Shown here: positions 1-7,995 of the stretch, piece after piece | How the letters are laid out: every line of letters starts with the position of its first letter | Position numbering within the stretch: position 1 is the stretch's first letter | DNA from: an uncultured Emticicia sp. | Lineage (GTDB): Bacteria; Bacteroidota; Bacteroidia; Cytophagales; Spirosomataceae | DNA: 9,079 bases | Reading direction: 5' to 3' | Assembly (NCBI RefSeq): GCF_937903345.1 | Contig: NZ_CALCZQ010000056.1 | Coordinates: 1 to 9,079, forward strand | Translations under genes and position numbers: made by a program | Notes under the pieces: generated by a model | Databases searched by the model: none | Seen by the model: only the letters and a program-made list of their open reading frames with translations | Told to the model about the DNA's origin: nothing

Positions 1-54
1 TCTTGAAAACTGTTGACTGTAACAGGTCCGGGGGTTCGAATCCCTCTTTCTCCG
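1..54 (+). tRNA. tRNA-Ser (anticodon UGA), 3' part only
   Basis: The window opens inside the anticodon arm. The loop reads C-T-TGA-A-A at positions 2-8, giving anticodon TGA at 4-6. A long variable arm follows (about 14-29, with CTG/CAG pairing around a TAA loop), which separates class II tRNAs such as Ser from tRNA-Phe, the other reading of a GAA-like loop. The T arm has GGGGG (30-34), loop TTCGAAT (35-41) and CCCTC (42-46). The 3' acceptor strand TTTCTCC is at 47-53 with discriminator G54. CCA is not encoded. The 5' acceptor strand and D arm lie outside the window, so the acceptor pairing cannot be checked. Serine tRNA 3' ends are common integration sites for mobile islands. Confidence 0.88.
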
Positions 55-57
55 CTG

Positions 58-82
58 AAAGCACCTCAAAGAGGTGCTTTTT
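58..82 (+). terminator. Rho-independent terminator after the tRNA-Ser gene
   Basis: A perfect 10-bp hairpin AAAGCACCTC (58-67) / GAGGTGCTTT (71-80) with an AAA loop runs into a short T tract (78-82). It starts three bases after the tRNA discriminator base, so it most likely ends the tRNA transcript. Confidence 0.9.
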
Positions 83-202
83 ACATTTATGTACTTTCTT
101 GTTTTTTATACAAACCTATATTTTACGGCACCTAAGAGTTATTTTGGATAAAGAAGTTCAAAAATGAATAATATCATTTTATACTTTATATCTCATTCGA
201 CA

Positions 203-253
203 GGTACCCTATTTGGTACCCTACGTTTTTGATAAATTCTTTAGGGTACCAAA
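203..253. repeat. GGTACCCTA repeat cluster (two direct copies, one inverted)
   Basis: GGTACCCTA occurs at 203-211 and 215-223 in direct orientation. Its reverse complement TAGGGTACC is at 242-250. The second and third copies extend to a 12-bp inverted repeat, TTTGGTACCCTA (212-223) and TAGGGTACCAAA (242-253), around an 18-base spacer. The cluster lies about 150 bases downstream of the tRNA-Ser gene. It could be a recombinase or regulator binding site, or a relic of an island end. There is no T tract to make it a terminator. Confidence 0.55.
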
Positions 254-400
254 AGTGGATCAAGTCCAAAACCTGTGGAGAAGGATAAATTATATCAAGT
301 TCAAAATGGTAAGCACAACTTTCATATCACAACTTATGTAGATATCATCATTCCTTACTTCAAAAGCCTATGGAACAAGTCAAAAAAGTTTGTAAATTAA
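245..400 (+). pseudogene. Possible 3' remnant of an unidentified gene
   Basis: An open frame of 51 codons runs from just after an in-frame TAG (242-244) to a TAA at 398-400. It has no ATG; the only near-start is GTG at 275. The predicted peptide is protein-like, ending in HNFHITTYVDIIIPYFKSL and a basic tail with KSKKFVN. I do not recognise the family. The aromatic/Ile-rich segment is faintly like LAGLIDADG endonuclease C-termini, but that is not enough for a call. A chance open frame in AT-rich DNA is quite possible. Confidence 0.22.
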
Positions 401-418
401 TTTTTTTTTGTAGTTTAG
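390..418 (+). promoter_or_regulatory. Weak candidate promoter for the helicase gene
   Basis: TTG (390-392), an 18-base spacer, and TAGTTTAG (411-418) match the Bacteroidota TTG / TAnnTTTG promoter pattern with one mismatch in the -7 box. Transcription would start near 425, leaving a leader of about 14 bases before the ATG at 439. The match is weak for such AT-rich DNA. Confidence 0.28.
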
Positions 419-438
419 ATAAATTTTGATGAATTCCG

Positions 439-3400
439 ATGTACTCTATTGCTTTTATTGATACCGAAATAGAACCTAAATCTAAAAAAATTCTTGATAT
501 TGGAGGAATCAGGAATGACGGCAAAACATTTCATGCCAATGCAATTGCTGATTTCGTTACCTTCCTTAAAGGAACAAGTTTTATTTGTGGTCATAATATT
601 ATCAATCACGATTTAAAGTACATTCATAATGCAGTTATTGCAGCTCAAATTGAAACTACAAATGTAATTGATACCTTATATCTTTCTCCTCTATTATTTC
701 CAACAAAACCCTATCATGCTTTGCTTAAAGATGATAAATTACAAACAGAGGACACCAATAATCCACTTAATGATGCTATAAAAGCTAAAGATCTTTTTTT
801 TGATGAAGTTTCTGAATTCAACCGCATGGATGGAAGCCTGAAACAAATTTTTTATCGGTTATTAAATGAAAAAAAAGAATTCAGAGCTTTTTTTACTTGC
901 ATCGGATACAAAAGCAGCGATTTTCAATTAGAAAAAATAATCCAGGAAAAATTTAATACAACAATTTGCAAAGACGCTGACTTATCTACTTTTATTTCTG
1001 AGAATCCTATCGAATTAGCCTATTGTTTATCATTGATCAACTGCAATAATCGTTATTCAATAACCCCTCCTTGGGTTTTAAAAAACTTTCCTAAAGTAGA
1101 ACGGATAATGTACTTGCTCAGAAGTAAGCCTTGTTTAACAGGTTGTGAATATTGCAATCAGGCATTGGATATCCATAAAGGATTAAAAGATTATTTTGGT
1201 TTTGATGCTTATCGAACCTATGCCGGTGAACCTTTACAAGAAAATGCAGTTCAAGCGGCTGTGGACAACAAATCATTATTAGCAGTATTTCCAACAGGTG
1301 GCGGAAAATCAATTACTTTCCAAGTTCCTGCTTTAATGGCAGGTAAAAACGTTAAAGGCTTGACCGTTGTAATTTCTCCATTACAATCGTTAATGAAAGA
1401 CCAAGTCGATAATCTTGAAAGAAATGGAATTACTGATGCAGTTACCATCAACGGATTATTGGACCCAATTGAAAGAGCAAAATCTATTCAAAGAATTCAC
1501 GATGGTAGAGCCTCTTTGCTTTATATCTCTCCTGAATCACTTCGATCAAAAACGACTGAAAAATTACTCTTAGGTAGAAAAATTGTTCGTTTTGTTATTG
1601 ACGAAGCACATTGTTTTTCTTCTTGGGGACAAGATTTCAGGGTAGACTATCTGTACATAGGTGACTTTATTAAATCACTTCAGGAAAATAAAAATCTAGA
1701 GGAACAAATCCCTGTCTCCTGTTTTACCGCTACAGCAAAACAAAAAGTCATTGAAGACATTTGTGAATATTTCAAAGAAAAATTGGGAATCAAATTCGAA
1801 ATATTTCCTTCCAGAGCTAACAGAACCAATCTTCAATATAGAGTATTTGAAAAAGGAGACGATGATGAAAAATACAATACTGTTCGTGATTTAATTGAAG
1901 AAAAAGATTGCCCTACGATCATTTATGTTTCTAGAACAAAAAGAGCTAGCGAATTAGCTAAAAAATTAAATGATGACGGATTTAATGCCAGAGCATTTTA
2001 TGGTAAGATGGAAAGTCAGGAGAAAACGGAAAACCAAAATGCTTTTATTGCTGGTGAAGTTCAAATTATGGTGGCCACTTCAGCCTTTGGAATGGGCGTT
2101 GATAAAAAAGATGTTGGAATGGTAATTCACTATGAAATTTCGGACTCCCTTGAAAATTATGTCCAAGAAGCCGGTCGTGCCGGTCGTGATGAAAACATTA
2201 CTGCCGACTGTTATGTCTTATTCAATGAAGAAGACTTAAGTAAACATTTCATTTTGCTCAACCAAACAAAACTCAACTTACACGAAATAAAACAAATTTG
2301 GAATGCTATAAAATTCATAACCAAATTTAAACCTAGTGTACAAAAATCGGCGTTGGAAATTGCTCGTGCTGCCGGTTGGGATGATAATCTGAACGAAATC
2401 GAAACAAGAGTAACCACTGCAATTGCGGCATTAGAAGAAGCGGGCTATGTGAAACGAAATCAAAACATGCCTAAAGTTTTTGCTAATAGCATTCTTTCGA
2501 AGACTGCACAAGAGGCTATTGATAAAATTATGCTTTCTCAAAAATTTAGCGAGGAACAAAAAGTTACTGCAACACGAATTATCAAAAGCCTTATTTCAAA
2601 TAAAAGTAGAAAACAATCAAATCTTGACGAAGCTGAGGCAAGAGTCGATTACATTTCTGACAATTTAGGTCTTGATATTAGAAATGTAATATCGGTCGTC
2701 AATCTGTTGCGGGATGAAAAGATTTTGGCTGATGCGAAGGATTTAACTGCTTTTATCAAAAAAGGAGAAAACAAAAATCGATCACTTGCCATTACCGAAA
2801 GTTATCGACTTATTGAAAACTTCCTTTGTCCATTGTTTGACAATCAAGAAAAATCTTTTCATATCAAAGAACTGAATGAACAAGCCGAATTAAATGGTTG
2901 TAGAGAAGTTTCTCCAAATAAAATAAAAATCATTTTAAACTTTTGGGCAATCAAAAATTGGATCAAACGGTACAACAAAGATTATTCTAAAAATCATATC
3001 GCTGCCATAAGTTGCCAATCCGTGGAGGTTTTAAAAGAAAGATTAGAAAAAAGGCACCGTTTAGCCGCCTTTATAGTGAACTATATGTTCGATAAAAGCA
3101 ACCAGATAATTGAACAAGGGGCAATAGAGAAAGAAGAAGTCTTAGTGGCATTTTCCGTTCTTGAATTACATGAAGCATACAGCAATCAAATGCAACTTTT
3201 TGAGGGTAACACTACCATTGAAGACATTGAAGACACTCTGTTTTATCTTTCAAGAATAGAAGCTATAAAAATTGAAGGGGGATTTCTAGTTATATACAAC
3301 AAACTCACTATTGACCGACTCGAGCAAAACAATAGTGTTCAATATAAAAAACAAGACTATGAGAAATTAAGTCAGTTTTACGACCATAAAATTCAACAAA

Positions 3401-5241
3401 TTCACATTGTGGGTGAATATGCCAAAAAAATGATTGACGACTATTCAGGTGCTTTAAAATTTGTCGACGATTACTTCCAATTAAACTTTCCTTCCTTTAT
3501 TAATAAATATTTTAAAGGAAGCAGAGGAATGGAAATAACCCGAAATATTACTCCAAAAAAATACAAACAGCTTTTTGATTCTTTATCGGACGTACAAAGA
3601 AGAATTATTGATGATAAGGACTCCAGATACATAGTTGTAGCAGCCGGTCCAGGTAGTGGTAAAACAAAAGTTTTGGTTCACAAGCTCGCATCACTGCTTT
3701 TAATGGAAGATATTAAACACGAGCAATTGTTGATGGTCACTTTTTCACGAGCCGCTACAACAGAATTCAAAAAAAGATTAATTGATTTAATTGGAAATGC
3801 GGCACATTTCATTGAAATAAAAACATTTCACTCTTATTGCTTTGATTTATTAGGAAAAGTTGGAACCCTCGACAGATCCAGTTCAATCATCAAAAACACC
3901 GTCGAAAAGATTAAGAACAATGAGGTAGAAGCCAGCAGAATAACAAAAACGGTTTTGGTCATTGACGAAGCACAGGATATGGACAATGAAGAATTTGAAT
4001 TGATTAAAGTGCTGATGGAAAAAAATGAAGAAATGAGAGTAATTGCTGTTGGTGATGACGACCAAAACATTTACGAATGGAGAGGAGCTGATTCTAAATT
4101 CCTTTTGAGTTTTATTACCGAAAAACAAGCCACCAAATACGAATTGATTACGAATTACAGAAGTAAAAGTAATTTAGTCTCTTTTACTAATCAGTTTTTA
4201 AAAACAATAAATAACCGTTTAAAAATAATTCCAATTGTTGCGAATCAGTCTGAAAACGGAAATATTAAAGTGATTCATTACAAAAATGGAAATCTAATCA
4301 CTCCAGTAATCGAGGATATAATTTCAACGGGACTCTCAGGAACTACTTGCATTTTGACCCATAAAAATGAGGATGCACTCCAAGTTGCTGGGCTTTTAAC
4401 AAAAAATGGACTACATGCCAAATTCATCCAAAGCAATGATCGCTTCAATTTATACAATCTTGAAGAAGTTCGCTTCTTTTTGAATGAACTTCAATTAAGT
4501 GAGAATGTATTTATTATTAGTGATGAAGATTGGGCAAATGCAAAACGAAAATTGATAGAGAAATACAAGAACAGTACAAAAATTGATATTTGTAAAAACC
4601 TTATTAAGGATTTTGAAGCAATAAACAATAAAAGAAAATACAAATCGGACTTTGAGGTTTTTATCAGAGAATCGGAATTGGAAGATTTTATCAGTACCAA
4701 TGGTGAAACCATTTTTGTTTCTACTTTTCATAAAGCAAAAGGGAAAGAGTTTGACAATGTAATTTTACTACTTGAAAATTTTGACGCCCGAACCGATGAA
4801 AAAAAGCGGCAGTTATATGTCGCTATGACAAGAGCAAAACAAAATTTAACCATCCATTTAAATGACAATTATCTCGACAATTTTAAAACCGAAGGATTAG
4901 AAACAATCCTCAACAACGATACTTTTCTACCACCAAACAAGTTAGTTGTGCATCTCACACACAGAGATTTATATTTAGGTTATTTTGAATACGTTCAACA
5001 TCGTTTAAATGGATTAATGAGTGGAGATACAATGACTGTATGCGATGAAGGTTGTAAAAACAATAAAGGAGAATTAATATTAAAATTCTCAAAATCGTAT
5101 CTTGATAAAATTTCAGAAAATAAAACCAAAGGATTTATATTAAAAGAAGCTAAAGTTAATTTCATAGTATATTGGACCAATGAGGACAAAAAGATGGAAG
5201 TCAAGATTATATTGCCTGAATTACTTTTTGAGAAAAATTAG
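439..5241 (+). CDS. Exonuclease-RecQ-UvrD triple-domain helicase/nuclease
   Basis: A 1600-residue protein, likely cytoplasmic, predicted to unwind and trim DNA using ATP. An N-terminal DnaQ-like exonuclease (about 1-125) shows D8-T-E10, HN...HD with D58, and H93/D112 as possible final ligands. A Cys cluster follows (C232, C236, C239, H246). The RecQ-type SF2 helicase (about 255-640) has Walker A PTGGGKS (285-291), DEAH (388-391) followed by the RecQ-like aromatic loop CFSSWGQDF, FTATA, and motif VI QEAGRAGRD (576-584). A helical/winged-helix-like middle (640-1040) is poorly defined. The UvrD-type SF1 helicase (about 1055-1500) has GPGSGKT (1070-1076), DEAQD (1176-1180), GDDDQNIYEWRGA (1205-1217), TFHKAKGKEFD and LYVAMTRAK (1459-1467). 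The last 95 residues form a separate small domain. E. coli RecQ is only about 610 residues. An in-frame TGA at 430-432 makes ATG 439 the first ATG. All motifs look intact. Substrate and role (repair or defence) are inferred. Confidence 0.93.
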   Translation: MYSIAFIDTEIEPKSKKILDIGGIRNDGKTFHANAIADFVTFLKGTSFICGHNIINHDLKYIHNAVIAAQIETTNVIDTLYLSPLLFPTKPYHALLKDDKLQTEDTNNPLNDAIKAKDLFFDEVSEFNRMDGSLKQIFYRLLNEKKEFRAFFTCIGYKSSDFQLEKIIQEKFNTTICKDADLSTFISENPIELAYCLSLINCNNRYSITPPWVLKNFPKVERIMYLLRSKPCLTGCEYCNQALDIHKGLKDYFGFDAYRTYAGEPLQENAVQAAVDNKSLLAVFPTGGGKSITFQVPALMAGKNVKGLTVVISPLQSLMKDQVDNLERNGITDAVTINGLLDPIERAKSIQRIHDGRASLLYISPESLRSKTTEKLLLGRKIVRFVIDEAHCFSSWGQDFRVDYLYIGDFIKSLQENKNLEEQIPVSCFTATAKQKVIEDICEYFKEKLGIKFEIFPSRANRTNLQYRVFEKGDDDEKYNTVRDLIEEKDCPTIIYVSRTKRASELAKKLNDDGFNARAFYGKMESQEKTENQNAFIAGEVQIMVATSAFGMGVDKKDVGMVIHYEISDSLENYVQEAGRAGRDENITADCYVLFNEEDLSKHFILLNQTKLNLHEIKQIWNAIKFITKFKPSVQKSALEIARAAGWDDNLNEIETRVTTAIAALEEAGYVKRNQNMPKVFANSILSKTAQEAIDKIMLSQKFSEEQKVTATRIIKSLISNKSRKQSNLDEAEARVDYISDNLGLDIRNVISVVNLLRDEKILADAKDLTAFIKKGENKNRSLAITESYRLIENFLCPLFDNQEKSFHIKELNEQAELNGCREVSPNKIKIILNFWAIKNWIKRYNKDYSKNHIAAISCQSVEVLKERLEKRHRLAAFIVNYMFDKSNQIIEQGAIEKEEVLVAFSVLELHEAYSNQMQLFEGNTTIEDIEDTLFYLSRIEAIKIEGGFLVIYNKLTIDRLEQNNSVQYKKQDYEKLSQFYDHKIQQIHIVGEYAKKMIDDYSGALKFVDDYFQLNFPSFINKYFKGSRGMEITRNITPKKYKQLFDSLSDVQRRIIDDKDSRYIVVAAGPGSGKTKVLVHKLASLLLMEDIKHEQLLMVTFSRAATTEFKKRLIDLIGNAAHFIEIKTFHSYCFDLLGKVGTLDRSSSIIKNTVEKIKNNEVEASRITKTVLVIDEAQDMDNEEFELIKVLMEKNEEMRVIAVGDDDQNIYEWRGADSKFLLSFITEKQATKYELITNYRSKSNLVSFTNQFLKTINNRLKIIPIVANQSENGNIKVIHYKNGNLITPVIEDIISTGLSGTTCILTHKNEDALQVAGLLTKNGLHAKFIQSNDRFNLYNLEEVRFFLNELQLSENVFIISDEDWANAKRKLIEKYKNSTKIDICKNLIKDFEAINNKRKYKSDFEVFIRESELEDFISTNGETIFVSTFHKAKGKEFDNVILLLENFDARTDEKKRQLYVAMTRAKQNLTIHLNDNYLDNFKTEGLETILNNDTFLPPNKLVVHLTHRDLYLGYFEYVQHRLNGLMSGDTMTVCDEGCKNNKGELILKFSKSYLDKISENKTKGFILKEAKVNFIVYWTNEDKKMEVKIILPELLFEKN

Positions 5242-5502
5242 CAAAAAAGTTCAATAGGGGAGTGTACCATTTCGTCATAAGATAATTTCCTTCCAATGTT
5301 TTATAGAATAGCCATTATTGTTTTGAGTTCAAAATAATTAATTATACAGCTCGCAATAATAGTTTAATCAATAAATTGATGATTCTACAATGATGTTTAT
5401 TCCATTAGACAAAGTATTCTATTACACAAAAAAAACATTACAATCTCTTTCGAAATAGTATTAACATCCAAAGACACCCATAAAATTAAATTTTTTGTCC
5501 CA

Positions 5503-5518
5503 TTACGGTTTACCGTAA
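5503..5518. promoter_or_regulatory. Palindrome upstream of the hsdM promoter, possible operator
   Basis: TTACGGT (5503-5509) and ACCGTAA (5512-5518) form a perfect 7-bp inverted repeat with a TT spacer. It ends about 50 bases before the promoter's TTG box and has no T tract. This size and symmetry suit a dimeric DNA-binding regulator, but no regulator gene is visible in the window. Confidence 0.4.
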
Positions 5519-5568
5519 AATTTATTCCATCAATCCATCTATTTTTGAAATCAAATCCTTAAAAAGTC

Positions 5569-5599
5569 TTGGGTATGTCAATCCATTTTGATATGTTTG
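5569..5599 (+). promoter_or_regulatory. Predicted promoter of the hsdM operon (Bacteroidota type)
   Basis: TTG at 5569-5571, a 20-base spacer and TATGTTTG at 5592-5599 match the Bacteroidota primary sigma consensus TTG-N19-21-TAnnTTTG at every defined position. Transcription would start near 5606, giving a leader of about 22 bases. The AT-rich leader has TAAATTG shortly before the ATG and no GGAGG-like site, as is usual for this phylum. Confidence 0.6.
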
Positions 5600-5627
5600 A
5601 CTATTAATGAATACCTTAAATTGAATA

Positions 5628-7976
5628 ATGAATCAATCTGTACATAATAAATTAGTTTCTTTTATTTGGTCTATTGCGGACGACTGTTTGCGAGACGTTT
5701 ATGTTCGAGGTAAATACCGTGATGTGATATTACCAATGGTAGTTTTACGTCGTTTGGATGCTTTATTGGAACCAACCAAAGAGGCCGTAATGGAAGAATT
5801 GGCTTTTCAACGTGATGAAGCTGGATTTACCGAATGGGATGAAAATGGGCTAAGAGAAGCTTCGGGTTATGTTTTTTATAATGTTAGCGAATGGACATTA
5901 CAACGATTACACGACACTGCAACCAATAGCCAACAATTATTACAAGCCAACTTTGAAGATTATTTAAATGGTTTTAGTACCAACGTTAAAGAAATTATTG
6001 ATAAATTCAAACTGAAAAGTCAAATTCGACACATGGCGGCTAAAGATGTGCTGTTGGATGTATTGGAAAAATTTACTTCACCTGATATCAACCTTACTCC
6101 TATTGAGAAATTAGACAGCAATGGTAGAAAACTACATGCACTTTCTAATTTAGGAATGGGTTATGTATTTGAAGAATTGATTCGAAAATTTAATGAAGAC
6201 AATAACGAAGAAGCTGGTGAACACTTTACGCCTCGTGAAGTTATTGATTTAATGACACACATTATTTTTGACCCTATCAAGAATAACTTACCACCAGTAA
6301 TGACTATTTATGATCCTGCTTGTGGTAGTGGTGGAATGTTAACCGAAACACAAAATTTCATCAAAGATGAAGAAGGTGAAATACGTGCCGTGAACTCGGA
6401 TGTATATTTGTACGGTAAGGAAATAAACGACGAAACCTACGCCATTTGCAAATCGGATATGATGATTAAAGGAAATAACCCTGAAAACATTCGTGTAGGT
6501 TCTACCTTATCTACTGATGAATTTCGAGGTACAACTTTCGACTTTATGTTGTCTAATCCTCCTTATGGAAAATCTTGGGCAAGTGAGCAAAAATATATTA
6601 AAGATGGAAAAGACGTTATTGATTCTCGTTTTCAAATTCGTTTAAAAAACTATTGGGGAATTGAAGAAGATGCAGATGCAATACCGCGTTCGTCTGATGG
6701 ACAATTGTTGTTTTTGATGGAAATGGTAAGCAAAATGAAACCAATATCACAAAGTCCAACAGGAACCCGTATTGCTTCGGTACATAACGGGAGTAGCTTG
6801 TTTACTGGTGATGCTGGTGGTGGTGAAAGCAATATCCGTCGTTATATTATTGAAAACGATTGGTTAGAAGCCATTGTACAAATGCCAAACAATTTGTTTT
6901 ACAATACTGGAATAACAACATATATTTGGATATTAAGCAACAACAAAACACCCAACCGAAAAGGAAAAGTACAATTGATTGATGCTGGACAAATGTTTCG
7001 CAAGCTTCGCAAGAATTTAGGAAATAAAAACTGTGAGTTTGCTCCTGAGCACATTACTGAAATTGTAAAAACCTATACCGATTTAAAAGCTATTGAACGC
7101 ACTATCGACGAAGGGATTGCTTCAAAAGTTTTTGACAATAGCGATTTCGGCTATCACAAAGTCACTATTGAGCGTCCTAAACGTTTGAAAGCTCAATTTA
7201 CAAAAGAACGTTTGGAAGAATTACGTTACGACAAATCGTTAAAAGAGGCTATGGTGTATGCCTATCAAACCTACGGTGATGCTGTATATGATAGTATTGA
7301 AGTATATGAAAAACCATTACTGGATTGGACTGAAAAACAAGAACTAAACCTAAACGCTAAACAAAGCAAATCTTTAGTTACTACTGATGTTTGGAAAAAG
7401 CAACATAATTTATTATTGATGGGACTGTTATTACATTCCCATATCGGTGAGACCGTTTATAATGATTTCAATGCTTTTACTGAAAAAGTAGAAGCTGTAT
7501 TGAAAGACCAAAAAATTAAACTCTCTGCTTCAGAAAAGAACGCCATTTTAAATGCGGTCAGTTGGTATGATGCCGAAGCCGAAAAAGTAATTAAAGGCAC
7601 CGTAAAACTCACAGGTGACAAATTAGATAAACTGTTACATCATTTAAATTGTACTGAAAGTGAATTACCAAATCATGGATATTACCCAACAGTTAAAAAA
7701 GGTGAATTCCTTGTCTATGAATCTGAAAGCGATTTACGTGATACTGAAAATATACCTTTGAAAGAAGACATACAAACCTACTTTTTACGCGAAGTACAAC
7801 CGCATGTCCAAGAAGCTTGGATAAACCTTGATGCTACTAAAATTGGTTATGAAATTAGCTTTAATAAATACTTCTACAAACACAAACCATTACGCACTAT
7901 TGAAGAGGTTACGGCTGATATTTTGGCTTTGGAAAAAGAAAGTGATGGCTTGATAGCTGAAATTTTAAATTTATAA
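5628..7976 (+). CDS. hsdM: Type I restriction-modification system methyltransferase subunit HsdM
   Basis: A 782-residue adenine-N6 DNA methyltransferase subunit that acts with HsdS (M2S1) and, when present, HsdR, using S-adenosylmethionine. The N-terminal helical HsdM domain includes YVRGKYRDVILPMVVLRRLD. The catalytic core has EHFTPREVIDLM (from residue 198), the SAM-binding motif DPACGSGGM (229-237) and the catalytic motif NPPY (310-313). Both motifs are intact, so the enzyme is probably active. The protein is about 250 residues longer than E. coli HsdM (about 530). The extra C-terminal part (roughly 560-782) is charged and helical, ending in a Glu/Lys/Leu-rich segment that could form a coiled coil contacting HsdS. 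An in-frame TGA at 5622-5624 makes ATG 5628 the only reasonable start. RAYT begins 19 bases after its stop and hsdS follows, in one likely operon. Confidence 0.96.
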   Translation: MNQSVHNKLVSFIWSIADDCLRDVYVRGKYRDVILPMVVLRRLDALLEPTKEAVMEELAFQRDEAGFTEWDENGLREASGYVFYNVSEWTLQRLHDTATNSQQLLQANFEDYLNGFSTNVKEIIDKFKLKSQIRHMAAKDVLLDVLEKFTSPDINLTPIEKLDSNGRKLHALSNLGMGYVFEELIRKFNEDNNEEAGEHFTPREVIDLMTHIIFDPIKNNLPPVMTIYDPACGSGGMLTETQNFIKDEEGEIRAVNSDVYLYGKEINDETYAICKSDMMIKGNNPENIRVGSTLSTDEFRGTTFDFMLSNPPYGKSWASEQKYIKDGKDVIDSRFQIRLKNYWGIEEDADAIPRSSDGQLLFLMEMVSKMKPISQSPTGTRIASVHNGSSLFTGDAGGGESNIRRYIIENDWLEAIVQMPNNLFYNTGITTYIWILSNNKTPNRKGKVQLIDAGQMFRKLRKNLGNKNCEFAPEHITEIVKTYTDLKAIERTIDEGIASKVFDNSDFGYHKVTIERPKRLKAQFTKERLEELRYDKSLKEAMVYAYQTYGDAVYDSIEVYEKPLLDWTEKQELNLNAKQSKSLVTTDVWKKQHNLLLMGLLLHSHIGETVYNDFNAFTEKVEAVLKDQKIKLSASEKNAILNAVSWYDAEAEKVIKGTVKLTGDKLDKLLHHLNCTESELPNHGYYPTVKKGEFLVYESESDLRDTENIPLKEDIQTYFLREVQPHVQEAWINLDATKIGYEISFNKYFYKHKPLRTIEEVTADILALEKESDGLIAEILNL

Positions 7977-7995
7977 CTTCTTTATCAACAATAAA

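Larger units (their letters stand above)
84..438. other. Intergenic region between tRNA-Ser and the helicase gene
   Basis: About 355 AT-rich bases without a convincing gene. They hold the GGTACCCTA repeats, the possible remnant at 245-400, a run of nine T at 401-409 with no hairpin before it, and a weak promoter candidate at 390-418. There is no intact integrase gene and no second copy of the tRNA 3' end, so an attachment site cannot be defined here. Confidence 0.6.
5242..5627. other. Intergenic region between the helicase gene and hsdM
   Basis: This 386-base AT-rich gap holds no convincing gene. It contains a palindrome (5503-5518) and a well-matched promoter (5569-5599). No clear hairpin-plus-T-tract terminator follows the helicase stop at 5241, so read-through into hsdM cannot be excluded. 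The gap length and the promoter suggest that the RM genes form their own transcription unit. Confidence 0.6.

Noticed and set aside
1..54. Reading of the leading fragment as tRNA-Phe (anticodon GAA).
   Set aside because: The long paired variable arm between the anticodon arm and the T arm is not found in tRNA-Phe and fits tRNA-Ser(UGA).
164..232. A 22-codon open frame starting at ATG 164 and reading through the first two GGTACCCTA copies.
   Set aside because: It is very short, has no family signature and ends in TGA within the repeat cluster.
401..409. A run of nine T that might be a terminator tail.
   Set aside because: No hairpin precedes it, so it does not meet the pattern of a Rho-independent terminator.
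3834..4128. Two overlapping - strand open frames of about 80 codons inside the helicase gene.
   Set aside because: They lie opposite the conserved UvrD Walker B region and have no recognisable features; the + strand frame is clearly the coding one.
5242..5502. Search for a terminator, CRISPR-like repeats or a small RNA after the helicase gene.
   Set aside because: No stable GC-containing hairpin with a T tract, no spaced repeats and no RNA signature could be seen.
5522..5632. A 37-codon open frame on the - strand upstream of hsdM, with protein-like residues such as YQNGLTYPRLFKDLISKIDG before a TAA.
   Set aside because: It has no ATG until three codons before the stop, overlaps the hsdM promoter and start, and is short enough to arise by chance in AT-rich DNA. 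A translated search would settle it.
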